The notes under the pieces: model-generated
The model's input: the letters and a program-made list of their open reading frames with translations, nothing else
What the model was told of the DNA's origin: nothing
Database searches by the model: none
Shown here: piece by piece, positions 1 to 6,177 of the stretch
How the letters are laid out: each line of letters starts with the position of its first letter
How positions within the stretch are numbered: position 1 is the stretch's first letter
Translations under genes and position numbers: made by a program
Assembly (NCBI GenBank): GCA_035562735.1
Contig: DATMWB010000015.1
Span: 1 to 34,150 of the forward strand
From: UBA12158 sp035562735
Lineage (GTDB): Bacteria; Patescibacteriota; Microgenomatia; UBA12405
Direction of reading: 5' to 3'
DNA length: 34,150 nt

Positions 1-5
1 TTTTT

Positions 6-33
6 TTGAAAGTTTAATAAGATAAGGTAAGAT
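6..33 (+). promoter_or_regulatory. Promoter of the Ca2+/Na+ antiporter gene
   Basis: A TTGAAA at 6-11 and a TAAGAT at 28-33 are separated by 16 nt. The -10 box ends only 6 nt before the ATG at 40, so the predicted transcript would begin at or next to the start codon. No Shine-Dalgarno sequence is present. The -10 match is only moderate (4 of 6), so the call relies on the same geometry recurring at other genes here. Confidence 0.5.
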
Positions 34-39
34 ATTTAT

Positions 40-963
40 ATGCTTACATTTTTGATTATTGTCGTAAGTTTGTTTTTTCTAGTGAAATCTGCTGAGGTAT
101 TTGTGAATCAAGCTTCTTCGTTAGCAAAGAAATTGAAAGTAAGTGATTTTATAATTGGTTTTACGGTGGTGGCTTTTGGGACTTCTTTACCGGAGTTAAC
201 TTCCAGTATTTTTACTTCAATATCGGGACATAATAAGTTGTTAGTTTCAAACATTATTGGTAGCAATATTACCAATTTATGTTTGATTTTGGGTATTAGT
301 GCTCTTTTTAATAATTATAGAATTCGAAAAAGAGATATTGATATAAATATTCCAATTAATTTGGCGGCGATGATGGCATTTTGGGCGCTTTCCTCTTATA
401 TGGGTTTGGTATTGAACTGGTCTGCTGGGATATCTTTGATTTTGATATTTTTACTGCTAATTATTTTGTCGAAAGAATACAATCATTTTGAAGTAAATAA
501 AAAAGAATATGTCGATTTTAATCCGATATATCTTTTGTTTTCATTAGGACTACTGGTATTTTCTGGAAAAATTTGTATTGAGCAAATTATTAATTTGGCT
601 GATATTTTAAAAATTTCTGAAACAATTTTAGGATACTTTTTGCTGGCGATTGGGACATCACTTCCAGAGTTGGCAACAACATGGGTGGCAATTAAAAGAA
701 AAGATGGTGAACTGGGAATTGGAAATATATTAGGTTCAAATTTATTTAATTTATTATTTGTTTTTGGTATATCTTCATTTATCAGACCAGTTGAATTGAA
801 TGGATTTGTATTTGATTTAGTTTTTTTGACAGGAATAACACTAATGGTTTATGTATTCGCAATAATCGGAAAGAAGTATGCTTTAAGTAGGAGAGAGGGT
901 GTGGCTCTTTTGATAATTTATCTTCTTTTTGTTGTTTTTGAATTGTCAAAAAACCTTCATTAG
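40..963 (+). CDS. Ca2+/Na+ (cation/proton) antiporter, CaCA family, YrbG-like
   Basis: Integral membrane exchanger of the Ca2+:cation antiporter superfamily, which exports Ca2+ (or a similar cation) in exchange for Na+ or H+. The 307-aa protein shows the family's internal duplication. The first alpha repeat has GTSLPELTSS near residue 48 followed by a GSNITN segment. The second has GTSLPELATT near residue 209 followed by GSNLFN. These acidic GTSLPE motifs form the ion site. About ten hydrophobic segments fill the rest, and the length is normal for bacterial YrbG-type members. The ATG at 40 lies 6 nt after a -10-like box. It converges on ndk with a 10-nt gap. The exact ion specificity cannot be read from the sequence. 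Confidence 0.92.
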   Translation: MLTFLIIVVSLFFLVKSAEVFVNQASSLAKKLKVSDFIIGFTVVAFGTSLPELTSSIFTSISGHNKLLVSNIIGSNITNLCLILGISALFNNYRIRKRDIDINIPINLAAMMAFWALSSYMGLVLNWSAGISLILIFLLLIILSKEYNHFEVNKKEYVDFNPIYLLFSLGLLVFSGKICIEQIINLADILKISETILGYFLLAIGTSLPELATTWVAIKRKDGELGIGNILGSNLFNLLFVFGISSFIRPVELNGFVFDLVFLTGITLMVYVFAIIGKKYALSRREGVALLIIYLLFVVFELSKNLH

Positions 964-973
964 ATTTTAATGT

Positions 974-1585
974 TTATTCTAAAATACCATCAAGATTGGC
1001 ATCATAAATAATTTCTTCTGACACAAGTCGGTAGTTTAGAATTTCACTTTTTTCAAACCAAACATCAATTTCAAGTTTTGCCTCTTCAACAGATCCCGAT
1101 GAGTGAATGATATTTCTAACGGAACGATTGTCCATATTTGCCGCAGAATAGGAGTCTATTGTGTAATCGCCACGAATTGTGCCAGGGACAGAAGAGAGTG
1201 GCTCGGTTGAACCAGTTATCTTTCTTACAACGCCAACAGCATTCATTCCCTGCCAAACCATGACAACAACTGGTCCGGAGCTCAAAAATGATTTTAATGT
1301 TTCACGAATTCTTTCGGCATAAACTACTGGATCATCAGTTCCAAGATCTTCATTTCTGGCTTTTGCAGCCTCGAGTGCTTTGGTCCCGGTTTTAAATGCC
1401 CATTCAGGGTCAGTTGAATAGTGAGCTAAAGCAGTTTTTTTTGTAGGAATAAGCATTTTTAAAGCAACAAGTTTTAGTCCACACTGCTCATAACGTTTTA
1501 TTACCTCTCCAATGAGGCTTCTTTGAACACCATCTGGTTTTACAATAACTAAGGTTTTTTCTTGTTTGTTGTCGTAGTTAATCAT
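974..1585 (-). CDS. ndk: Nucleoside diphosphate kinase, enlarged form
   Basis: Transfers the gamma-phosphate of ATP to NDPs through a phosphohistidine. TLVIVKPDGVQR begins near residue 11. The catalytic histidine is in NIIHSSGS (about H161), where the family usually has NxxHGSDS, so the Asp of that motif is Gly here. The SGPVVVMVWQG and PGTIRGDY motifs are intact. At 203 aa it is about 50 residues longer than typical NDKs. The extra length comes from an insertion between the first helical region and the SGPVV strand (about residues 60-95), a few residues before the active His, and a C-terminal tail. A longer reading from 1609 is possible. The ATG at 1585 is preferred because it fits the family N terminus and lies 6 nt downstream of a TTGAAA-17-CAAAAT promoter. 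Confidence 0.93.
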   Translation of the reverse strand: MINYDNKQEKTLVIVKPDGVQRSLIGEVIKRYEQCGLKLVALKMLIPTKKTALAHYSTDPEWAFKTGTKALEAAKARNEDLGTDDPVVYAERIRETLKSFLSSGPVVVMVWQGMNAVGVVRKITGSTEPLSSVPGTIRGDYTIDSYSAANMDNRSVRNIIHSSGSVEEAKLEIDVWFEKSEILNYRLVSEEIIYDANLDGILE

Positions 1586-1591
1586 TGGGGT

Positions 1592-1620
1592 ATTTTGAAG
1601 CCTAAACATAAAAATTTCAA
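1592..1620 (-). promoter_or_regulatory. Promoter of ndk (leaderless geometry)
   Basis: Read on the minus strand, TTGAAA (1620-1615), a 17-nt spacer and CAAAAT (1597-1592) are followed 6 nt later by the ATG at 1585. This supports 1585 as the true start, since the upstream ATG at 1609 would lie inside the spacer. Confidence 0.5.
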
Positions 1621-1634
1621 CTATTTAATATATA

Positions 1635-1662
1635 TTGACATATTGATGGTTATCGATATAAT
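1635..1662 (+). promoter_or_regulatory. Near-consensus sigma-70 promoter of the ArsR-type regulator gene
   Basis: A perfect TTGACA (1635-1640) and a perfect TATAAT (1657-1662) are separated by 16 nt. The ATG is at 1669, only 6 nt beyond the -10 box, which is where transcription normally starts. The mRNA is therefore predicted to be leaderless. This is the clearest example of the pattern in the window. Confidence 0.85.
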
Positions 1663-1668
1663 CCAATT

Positions 1669-1965
1669 ATGGATAAAATGTACAAGGCTTTGGCTGAAGT
1701 AAATAGAAGAAAAATTGTTTTTTGGCTTGGTTTAGGTGAGTTGAATGTTGGAGAAATTGTTAAAAAATTAAGTTTAACTCAAGCAACAATTTCAAACCAC
1801 TTGTCAATTTTGAGAAAAGCAGGCTTAGTGGATTTTAAAATTAAAGGTAAGGAAAGAATATATAAGCTTAATTTGGAAAGAGCGGAACAATTTGTAAAAG
1901 AATTAAATAGGCTAATGCCACTGAACATAAAGAAGCTCGATGATGAAATAATTATACGGAGATAA
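1669..1965 (+). CDS. ArsR-family winged-helix transcriptional regulator
   Basis: A 98-aa DNA-binding repressor-type protein. It has the ArsR/SmtB layout: an N-terminal helix with ALAEVNRRKIV (variant of the family's ALANxxRxxIL), a recognition helix in LTQATISNHLSILRKAGLV (about residues 36-54) and a beta-wing with KGKERIYKLN. No cysteine pair or obvious metal-site histidine cluster is present, so a metal-sensing role is not supported. The start at 1669 follows a near-perfect promoter. It lies about 50 nt upstream of the LysM gene and could control it or itself, but no operator can be identified. Its target is unknown. Confidence 0.85.
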   Translation: MDKMYKALAEVNRRKIVFWLGLGELNVGEIVKKLSLTQATISNHLSILRKAGLVDFKIKGKERIYKLNLERAEQFVKELNRLMPLNIKKLDDEIIIRR

Positions 1966-1979
1966 ATGACCCTTTGGAG

Positions 1980-2008
1980 TTGACTATAGGATTTATTTTA
2001 GCTATGTT
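1980..2008 (+). promoter_or_regulatory. Promoter of the LysM protein gene
   Basis: TTGACT (1980-1985), a 17-nt spacer and TATGTT (2003-2008) precede an ATG at 2016 by 7 nt. The promoter overlaps the N-terminal part of a longer possible reading frame that begins with TTG at 1974. This favours the start at 2016. Confidence 0.5.
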
Positions 2009-2015
2009 TGTTTAT

Positions 2016-2582
2016 ATGGCAAAACAAAGGAAGTCAAATGTTTTTAATTCAAAAGAAGATGTGGTGAGTATGTTTTTGGGATTAGTTGTAGTGGTGGCAG
2101 TTGTGGGATTTTTGGTCAATTTTATCGAAAAAAGAAAAGGTAATGTTGATTTACCTGGAGTTAGTAATGATTTGAATATTAGTGAAGTAAAAGATGATTC
2201 AATAAAGATTGATGATAATGAAAAGACTGTGGTTGTTGAGAAGAATGACAGTTTGTGGAAGATTGCTGTAAAGGAATATGGTGATGGTTACAAGTGGACA
2301 GGGATTGCAAAAGCAAATGACATAAGTAATCCTAGCTTAATTTTTGAAGGTCAGAAATTGACTTTACCTGTTTTAGAAACATCCGTGGATGGTAAAGGGG
2401 AAATTATTGCTGAAAAGACAGAATATAAGGTGGTAAGTGGTGATAATTTGTGGAAGATTGCTGTAAAGTATTACGGCGATGGATATCAGTGGACAAAGAT
2501 TTGGCAAGATAATAGGGAAAAATTGTATAACCCTGATATGCTGGAGATAGGAATGACGCTGACTATCTATGGTAAAATTTAG
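2016..2582 (+). CDS. Membrane-anchored protein with two LysM domains
   Basis: A 188-aa probable peptidoglycan-binding protein. A short basic N terminus (KQRK) and one membrane helix (about residues 20-38) are followed by a charged linker. Then come two LysM repeats, each with the pattern V.(K/S)(N/G)D(S/N)LWKIAVK.YGDGY.WT.I (about residues 72-118 and 138-186). Each is about 47 residues long, as in the family. The second is the cleaner match. The TTG at 1974 gives a longer frame, but the ATG at 2016 places the promoter correctly and puts a normal positively charged segment before the membrane helix. It likely tethers the cell membrane to the wall. No enzymatic domain is present. Confidence 0.85.
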   Translation: MAKQRKSNVFNSKEDVVSMFLGLVVVVAVVGFLVNFIEKRKGNVDLPGVSNDLNISEVKDDSIKIDDNEKTVVVEKNDSLWKIAVKEYGDGYKWTGIAKANDISNPSLIFEGQKLTLPVLETSVDGKGEIIAEKTEYKVVSGDNLWKIAVKYYGDGYQWTKIWQDNREKLYNPDMLEIGMTLTIYGKI

Positions 2583-2588
2583 GCTAGT

Positions 2589-2659
2589 GCGGCTATGGTT
2601 TAGTGGTAAAATGAATCCTTCCCAAGGATTAGTCGAGGGTCCGATTCCCTCTAGCCGCT
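2589..2659 (+). tRNA. tRNA-Gly, anticodon CCC
   Basis: A cloverleaf can be drawn. The acceptor stem is GCGGCTA/TAGCCGC. The D-arm is weak (GTTT/AAAT), with GG in the loop. The anticodon stem AATCC/GGATT closes the loop TTCCCAA, giving CCC for GGG codons. The T-stem is GAGGG/CCCTC. The T-loop reads TCCGATT, so position 55 is C instead of the near-universal U (pseudouridine site). CCA is not encoded. Confidence 0.93.
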
Positions 2660-2668
2660 CAAATCTAT

Positions 2669-2739
2669 GCCCCTTTAGCTCAACGGTAGAGCTTTGGTAT
2701 CGTAAACCACAGATGTCAGTTCAATTCTGGCAAGGGGCT
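2669..2739 (+). tRNA. tRNA-Thr, anticodon CGU
   Basis: The acceptor stem GCCCCTT/AAGGGGC, D-stem GCTC/GAGC and T-arm GTCAG/CTGGC with loop TTCAATT are all present. The anticodon loop ATCGTAA gives CGU, which reads ACG (Thr). The first pair of the anticodon stem is a T-C mismatch. CCA is not encoded. It lies 9 nt after tRNA-Gly, probably on the same transcript. Confidence 0.92.
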
Positions 2740-2759
2740 CTGAGGTAAAATATAAATAT

Positions 2760-3488
2760 ATGTCAGAATTTTTTAAATCAAAACAAAGATCAAGACTAGA
2801 TCGAAAAGAGGATGAAGAAATTACAAAGAAAACGATAATACTCGGTGGAATTACAGTATTAATTTTTGTTATAGTATTGATTTTTGGTTTGCCTTTGTTG
2901 ATAAAACTTTCAGTATTGTTGGGAAATACAAAAAGTTTGTCTAAAAATGATCAAGAAAAATTTTTACCTCCCCTGCCTCCCAGATTGGTGGTAAGTTTTG
3001 AAGCCACCAATAGTGCAAAATTTTCAATCTCTGGTGTTGCTGAGCCAAAAGTTGAGGTTGAATTGATGAAGAATGACGTACCACTTGGAAAGAAGGTTGT
3101 AGATGAAAAGGGAGGTTTTGTCTTTGAAGATATTACCTTGGACAAGGGTGGAAATACTTTTACTGCTGTGGCTTCAACTGAGAAGGAAGGAAATAGTGAA
3201 TTATCAAAGACTGTGACTGTAATTTATGATGACCAACCACCTTCAATAAACATGGTAAATCCACCTGAAGATAAAATTACTGTTGACTCAACAGATTTTG
3301 ATATAGTAGGAAAAAGTGAGAAAGATGTCAGCGTGACAGTAAATGGCAGATTGGCTTTGGTTGATGATGATGGGGTTTTTAAATTGAGAGTTCAGTTAAA
3401 TGCCGGAAAGAATAGTTTGGAGATAGTACTACGAAATCCAGCGGGTAATGAAACTAAAAAAACTGTTGAAATTACTTACGATATTTAG
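2760..3488 (+). CDS. Single-pass membrane protein with two Ig-like domains
   Basis: A 242-aa protein predicted to be anchored in the membrane and exposed outside. A charged cytoplasmic N terminus (about residues 1-24) precedes one membrane helix (about 27-57). A proline-rich stretch (PPLPPR, about 71-76) leads into two beta-sandwich repeats resembling bacterial Ig-like or glucodextranase-B-type domains. Both carry recognisable pieces: VSG-type turns, G.F...I.L..G.N..T and NPAGNET near the end. The function is unknown; such modules usually display or space surface domains. The ATG is 8 nt after a TAAAAT at 2746-2751, and read-through from the tRNA transcript is also possible. It converges with the O-antigen-ligase-type gene, overlapping it by 17 nt. 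Confidence 0.8.
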   Translation: MSEFFKSKQRSRLDRKEDEEITKKTIILGGITVLIFVIVLIFGLPLLIKLSVLLGNTKSLSKNDQEKFLPPLPPRLVVSFEATNSAKFSISGVAEPKVEVELMKNDVPLGKKVVDEKGGFVFEDITLDKGGNTFTAVASTEKEGNSELSKTVTVIYDDQPPSINMVNPPEDKITVDSTDFDIVGKSEKDVSVTVNGRLALVDDDGVFKLRVQLNAGKNSLEIVLRNPAGNETKKTVEITYDI

Positions 3489-4542
3489 TTTCAAGAGCCA
3501 GATAAAATAAAACCCAAGGGTACAGAAGAGAATTGGCAAAAAGTGAGTGTATAAAAACTGAAAGTAGTAGGCATTGCCAGTATAGGGAGGTAGAACTTAA
3601 TCCCAAAGTAAAGATTCTAACAAAGAAAAATAAACCAATAATGCCAGTCGTTACGGCAATTGTAAGTAAACTACTGTCAAATCCCGAATTGGCATGGGAT
3701 TGTTTGTTTCCTCGAATAGTTCCAAGATTGTTGTACCCCACTCCGATTATAGGTGAAGTTAAAAATAGTTTATAACCCTCTTTGTAATTTTCAATTTTTG
3801 CTTTTATTGAACTAGTTCTTTCGAGTTTGGTCCCCTCACCTGGCATGCGGGGAAGAAGTAAAACAGTTAAAAAGACAAGCAGAAAAGTAGTAATAAAAAT
3901 GCCTAAATTTTTCTTTTTAATAGCAATAAAGGTAAAGACAATAAAAAATGTAAGAAGGGTTGAACGACTATATGTAAGAGCCATTCCAATATAAATCGGT
4001 AACAAAAGCCAAGGATTGGAGGGATATTGAAAGAATATTTTTAAGAGAAAAAAAAGAAAGATAAGAGCGGTAAAAGTAGGATCGAAAAAAGTACCTACAA
4101 GACGGTATAAATGAGGATCCCAATTAAATGTAGAAAAGTATGTTAAGTCTGGCCAAAAAAAGTATTGGATAAAACCAAATATTATTGATGAAGCGAGGAT
4201 TATTTTAAAATAATCCTCAAGCTTTTTGTCAATTATTAACGGATAAGCAAAGAATGATAAAAGTGCTATAAGGCGTATCCAATAGAGAAAACTAGTTAGA
4301 GATAAGGGATAATAAAAAAGGTTAATTTTTAGGCTTATTAGTGAAAATACTGCAAAAATAATAACTGGTAAATTTGTTTTTTTTAAGTAATTTTTTTTGC
4401 TTAAAATGTTTAAAAATGCTAATAAAATTATTGCAATATCAAGTAAAGGGAAGGAAATATGTTGAATATTTATGCGTAATAGCTGACCAAAAAAATAGAC
4501 AGTTAGGGAGATGTATAAAACTATTTTTGTGAGAGATGCCAT
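3472..4542 (-). CDS. O-antigen ligase/polymerase-family membrane protein (Wzy_C type)
   Basis: A 356-aa protein with about ten or more membrane segments. It carries the hallmarks of the O-antigen ligase/polymerase family: a conserved YSRST segment after a membrane helix, and a large outer loop with SPIIGVGYNNLG and a following HANSG before the last helices. Family members join glycan repeats or transfer glycans from a polyprenyl carrier to an acceptor. It is the last gene of a three-gene operon with two GT2 enzymes and overlaps the preceding gene by 22 nt. This fits assembly of a surface polysaccharide or glycolipid. Ligase and polymerase cannot be told apart here. Confidence 0.8.
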   Translation of the reverse strand: MASLTKIVLYISLTVYFFGQLLRINIQHISFPLLDIAIILLAFLNILSKKNYLKKTNLPVIIFAVFSLISLKINLFYYPLSLTSFLYWIRLIALLSFFAYPLIIDKKLEDYFKIILASSIIFGFIQYFFWPDLTYFSTFNWDPHLYRLVGTFFDPTFTALIFLFFLLKIFFQYPSNPWLLLPIYIGMALTYSRSTLLTFFIVFTFIAIKKKNLGIFITTFLLVFLTVLLLPRMPGEGTKLERTSSIKAKIENYKEGYKLFLTSPIIGVGYNNLGTIRGNKQSHANSGFDSSLLTIAVTTGIIGLFFFVRIFTLGLSSTSLYWQCLLLSVFIHSLFANSLLYPWVLFYLALETKYRK

Positions 4543-5285
4543 AGTTTAGCGCGAATTAAAAAACTGTTTAGTGACATAGCTAAAGATAAAATTATTCCGG
4601 CAGTACCGTCCAATAATCCTAGTCTTAAAAAGTAAAGATTAATAAATTTCAATTTTGGGTACAGAATAATTTCCCACAAGTGGGGATGATGTCCGTTTGT
4701 ATAAAGTTGATTGGCTCGTATGGATGAGTAGTGATTAATTTTTTCTAAAAATAAATATAAATTTTTTATAGAGAAATGGTTGATAACTTGATGTGTGTCA
4801 ATACTTTCGGCAGTTGAGGTCCAAATTTCGTGGACTGGATTTGTATACTGACCCTCATTCTTATTGAATAGTTTTATTGGCATGTCGTTGATGCATTGAC
4901 CAAAATATATTTTGTGTCCTAGATAAATGATGTTTCTTTTAAATGTATAGTTTTGACCGGCTTTTAACTTCAAATTGTTGATGTAATTTATTGTTTGTAT
5001 TGTTGGTATTTCATCTGCATCAAGTGACAATATCCAATCATTTTTACATTTTGAAAGGCCGTAGTTTCGTTGACTAGAAAAATCATCGTTTAGTTTTCGA
5101 GAAAAAATTTTTACTGACAAATTTTTGGAATTAAATGATTTTAGGATTTTCTTAGTATCGTCAGTTGATGAATCATCAATGACAATGATTTCGTCCAAAT
5201 TTGTCAATTCATTTATCCAACCCCCCCACTCTTTTAGGTTTTCCGATTCGTTTTTGGTGAGAAGAAGGAGGGAGAGATTATTCAT
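4521..5285 (-). CDS. GT2 family glycosyltransferase, WaaE/KdtX-like
   Basis: A 254-aa cytoplasmic or membrane-associated glycosyltransferase with the GT-A fold. LSLLLLTKNESENL opens the nucleotide-binding domain, IIVIDDSSTDDT follows, and SLDADE near residue 92 is the DxD-type metal/UDP site. Downstream NPVHEIW resembles the acceptor motif of WaaE/KdtX-like sugar transferases (lipopolysaccharide core beta-glucosyltransferase type). The C-terminal hydrophobic segment may sit on the membrane. It overlaps the upstream GT2 gene by 8 nt and the downstream ligase-like gene by 22 nt, so translation is probably coupled. The sugar and acceptor are unknown. Confidence 0.85.
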   Translation of the reverse strand: MNNLSLLLLTKNESENLKEWGGWINELTNLDEIIVIDDSSTDDTKKILKSFNSKNLSVKIFSRKLNDDFSSQRNYGLSKCKNDWILSLDADEIPTIQTINYINNLKLKAGQNYTFKRNIIYLGHKIYFGQCINDMPIKLFNKNEGQYTNPVHEIWTSTAESIDTHQVINHFSIKNLYLFLEKINHYSSIRANQLYTNGHHPHLWEIILYPKLKFINLYFLRLGLLDGTAGIILSLAMSLNSFLIRAKLWHLSQK

Positions 5286-6150
5286 ATGGTTCTGACTTAA
5301 TTCTATGATAAAACTTAAGGAATTGCTCTTCTAATGTAAAAAGAGTAGTCAAAATTGATGACTTAATAGGGTTGAGGTGTTTTTGGAAATACTTTTTTCT
5401 TGAGACATACCAGTGTTTTAGAACGGTGTTGTATTTACTTCCACTACTAGCACCTCCTACATGAGTTATTTCTGAATTAGGGTCAAATATTACTTTGTAT
5501 CCACCTTCGTTTATTGTGTCGCCGAAATCAATGTCTTCCATGTATAAAAAGAATCTTTCATCAAAAAGATTAAGTTTGTCACCAAGTTTTTTTCTTAAAA
5601 TAATATAAGCGCCACAAAGTGAATTGACTTCAATCGGTTTTTTAAATTTGTAGAAATTTTCAATCCAAAATTTTTTTGATATTGAGTTATTTGGAAAAAT
5701 TTTTTTTAGGTTTGTAAATTCAAATAGCCCTGTAAGAAATGTTGGTTTTGAATTAGCAGTGTAATGATAGTGATTTGACTTGTCTTTTTTGATTTTTCCT
5801 CCTATTGCACCAATTTTTGGGTTTTTTTGAATTTTGTCAATTGTTTTAATGATTGATTTGTTTTCAAGGTAGCAATCAGGATTGACTAAAAAAATTATTT
5901 CGTTTCTAGCTTTTAGAATTCCTTGGTTGACAGCTTTTCCGAACCCGACATTGTTTTTGTTTTTTATTATTTGTGTAGCTTTAGATAATTTTATTTTGTC
6001 TACATCGTGTGAATTGTTGTCGATAATTATTATTTCATCAATCTTTTCTAAGATTAATTTTAATGAATCTAATAATTTGTTTAGGTGGTGTGCAGAATTA
6101 TAGTTAACAGTTATTACAGATATGTTGTGTGATTTTTTACTTATTGACAT
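5278..6150 (-). CDS. GT2 family glycosyltransferase, rhamnosyltransferase (WbbL/RfbF)-like
   Basis: A 290-aa GT-A fold enzyme. It starts with ISVITVNYNSAHHL, followed by EIIIIDNNSHD, NNVGFGKAVNQG and VNPDC (DxD equivalent) near residue 92. The C-terminal part has FLYMEDIDFGDTINEGGY and ITHVGGAS. The ED dyad and the histidine-containing end are typical of rhamnosyltransferase-type GT2 enzymes. It is the first gene of the polysaccharide operon. The ATG at 6150 is 5 nt from a TACAAT box (minus strand, 6161-6156). Its start region carries the -35 of the divergent lipase gene, so the two promoters overlap and may compete. The donor sugar is not determinable. Confidence 0.87.
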   Translation of the reverse strand: MSISKKSHNISVITVNYNSAHHLNKLLDSLKLILEKIDEIIIIDNNSHDVDKIKLSKATQIIKNKNNVGFGKAVNQGILKARNEIIFLVNPDCYLENKSIIKTIDKIQKNPKIGAIGGKIKKDKSNHYHYTANSKPTFLTGLFEFTNLKKIFPNNSISKKFWIENFYKFKKPIEVNSLCGAYIILRKKLGDKLNLFDERFFLYMEDIDFGDTINEGGYKVIFDPNSEITHVGGASSGSKYNTVLKHWYVSRKKYFQKHLNPIKSSILTTLFTLEEQFLKFYHRIKSEPYE

Positions 6151-6171
6151 TATTTATTGTATGTTTATCTT
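6144..6171 (+). promoter_or_regulatory. Promoter of the secreted lipase gene, overlapping a divergent promoter
   Basis: A perfect TTGACA (6144-6149), a 16-nt spacer and TATCTT (6166-6171) end 6 nt before the ATG at 6178. The TTGACA overlaps the start codon of the divergent glycosyltransferase gene. That gene's own -10 candidate (TACAAT, minus strand, 6161-6156) lies in the spacer. Only 27 nt separate the two start codons. Confidence 0.65.
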
Positions 6172-6177
6172 TATGTA

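Noticed and set aside
3533..3775. 80-aa plus-strand frame downstream of the Ig-like gene
   Set aside because: It is antisense to the well-supported O-antigen-ligase-type gene and shows no protein-like pattern.
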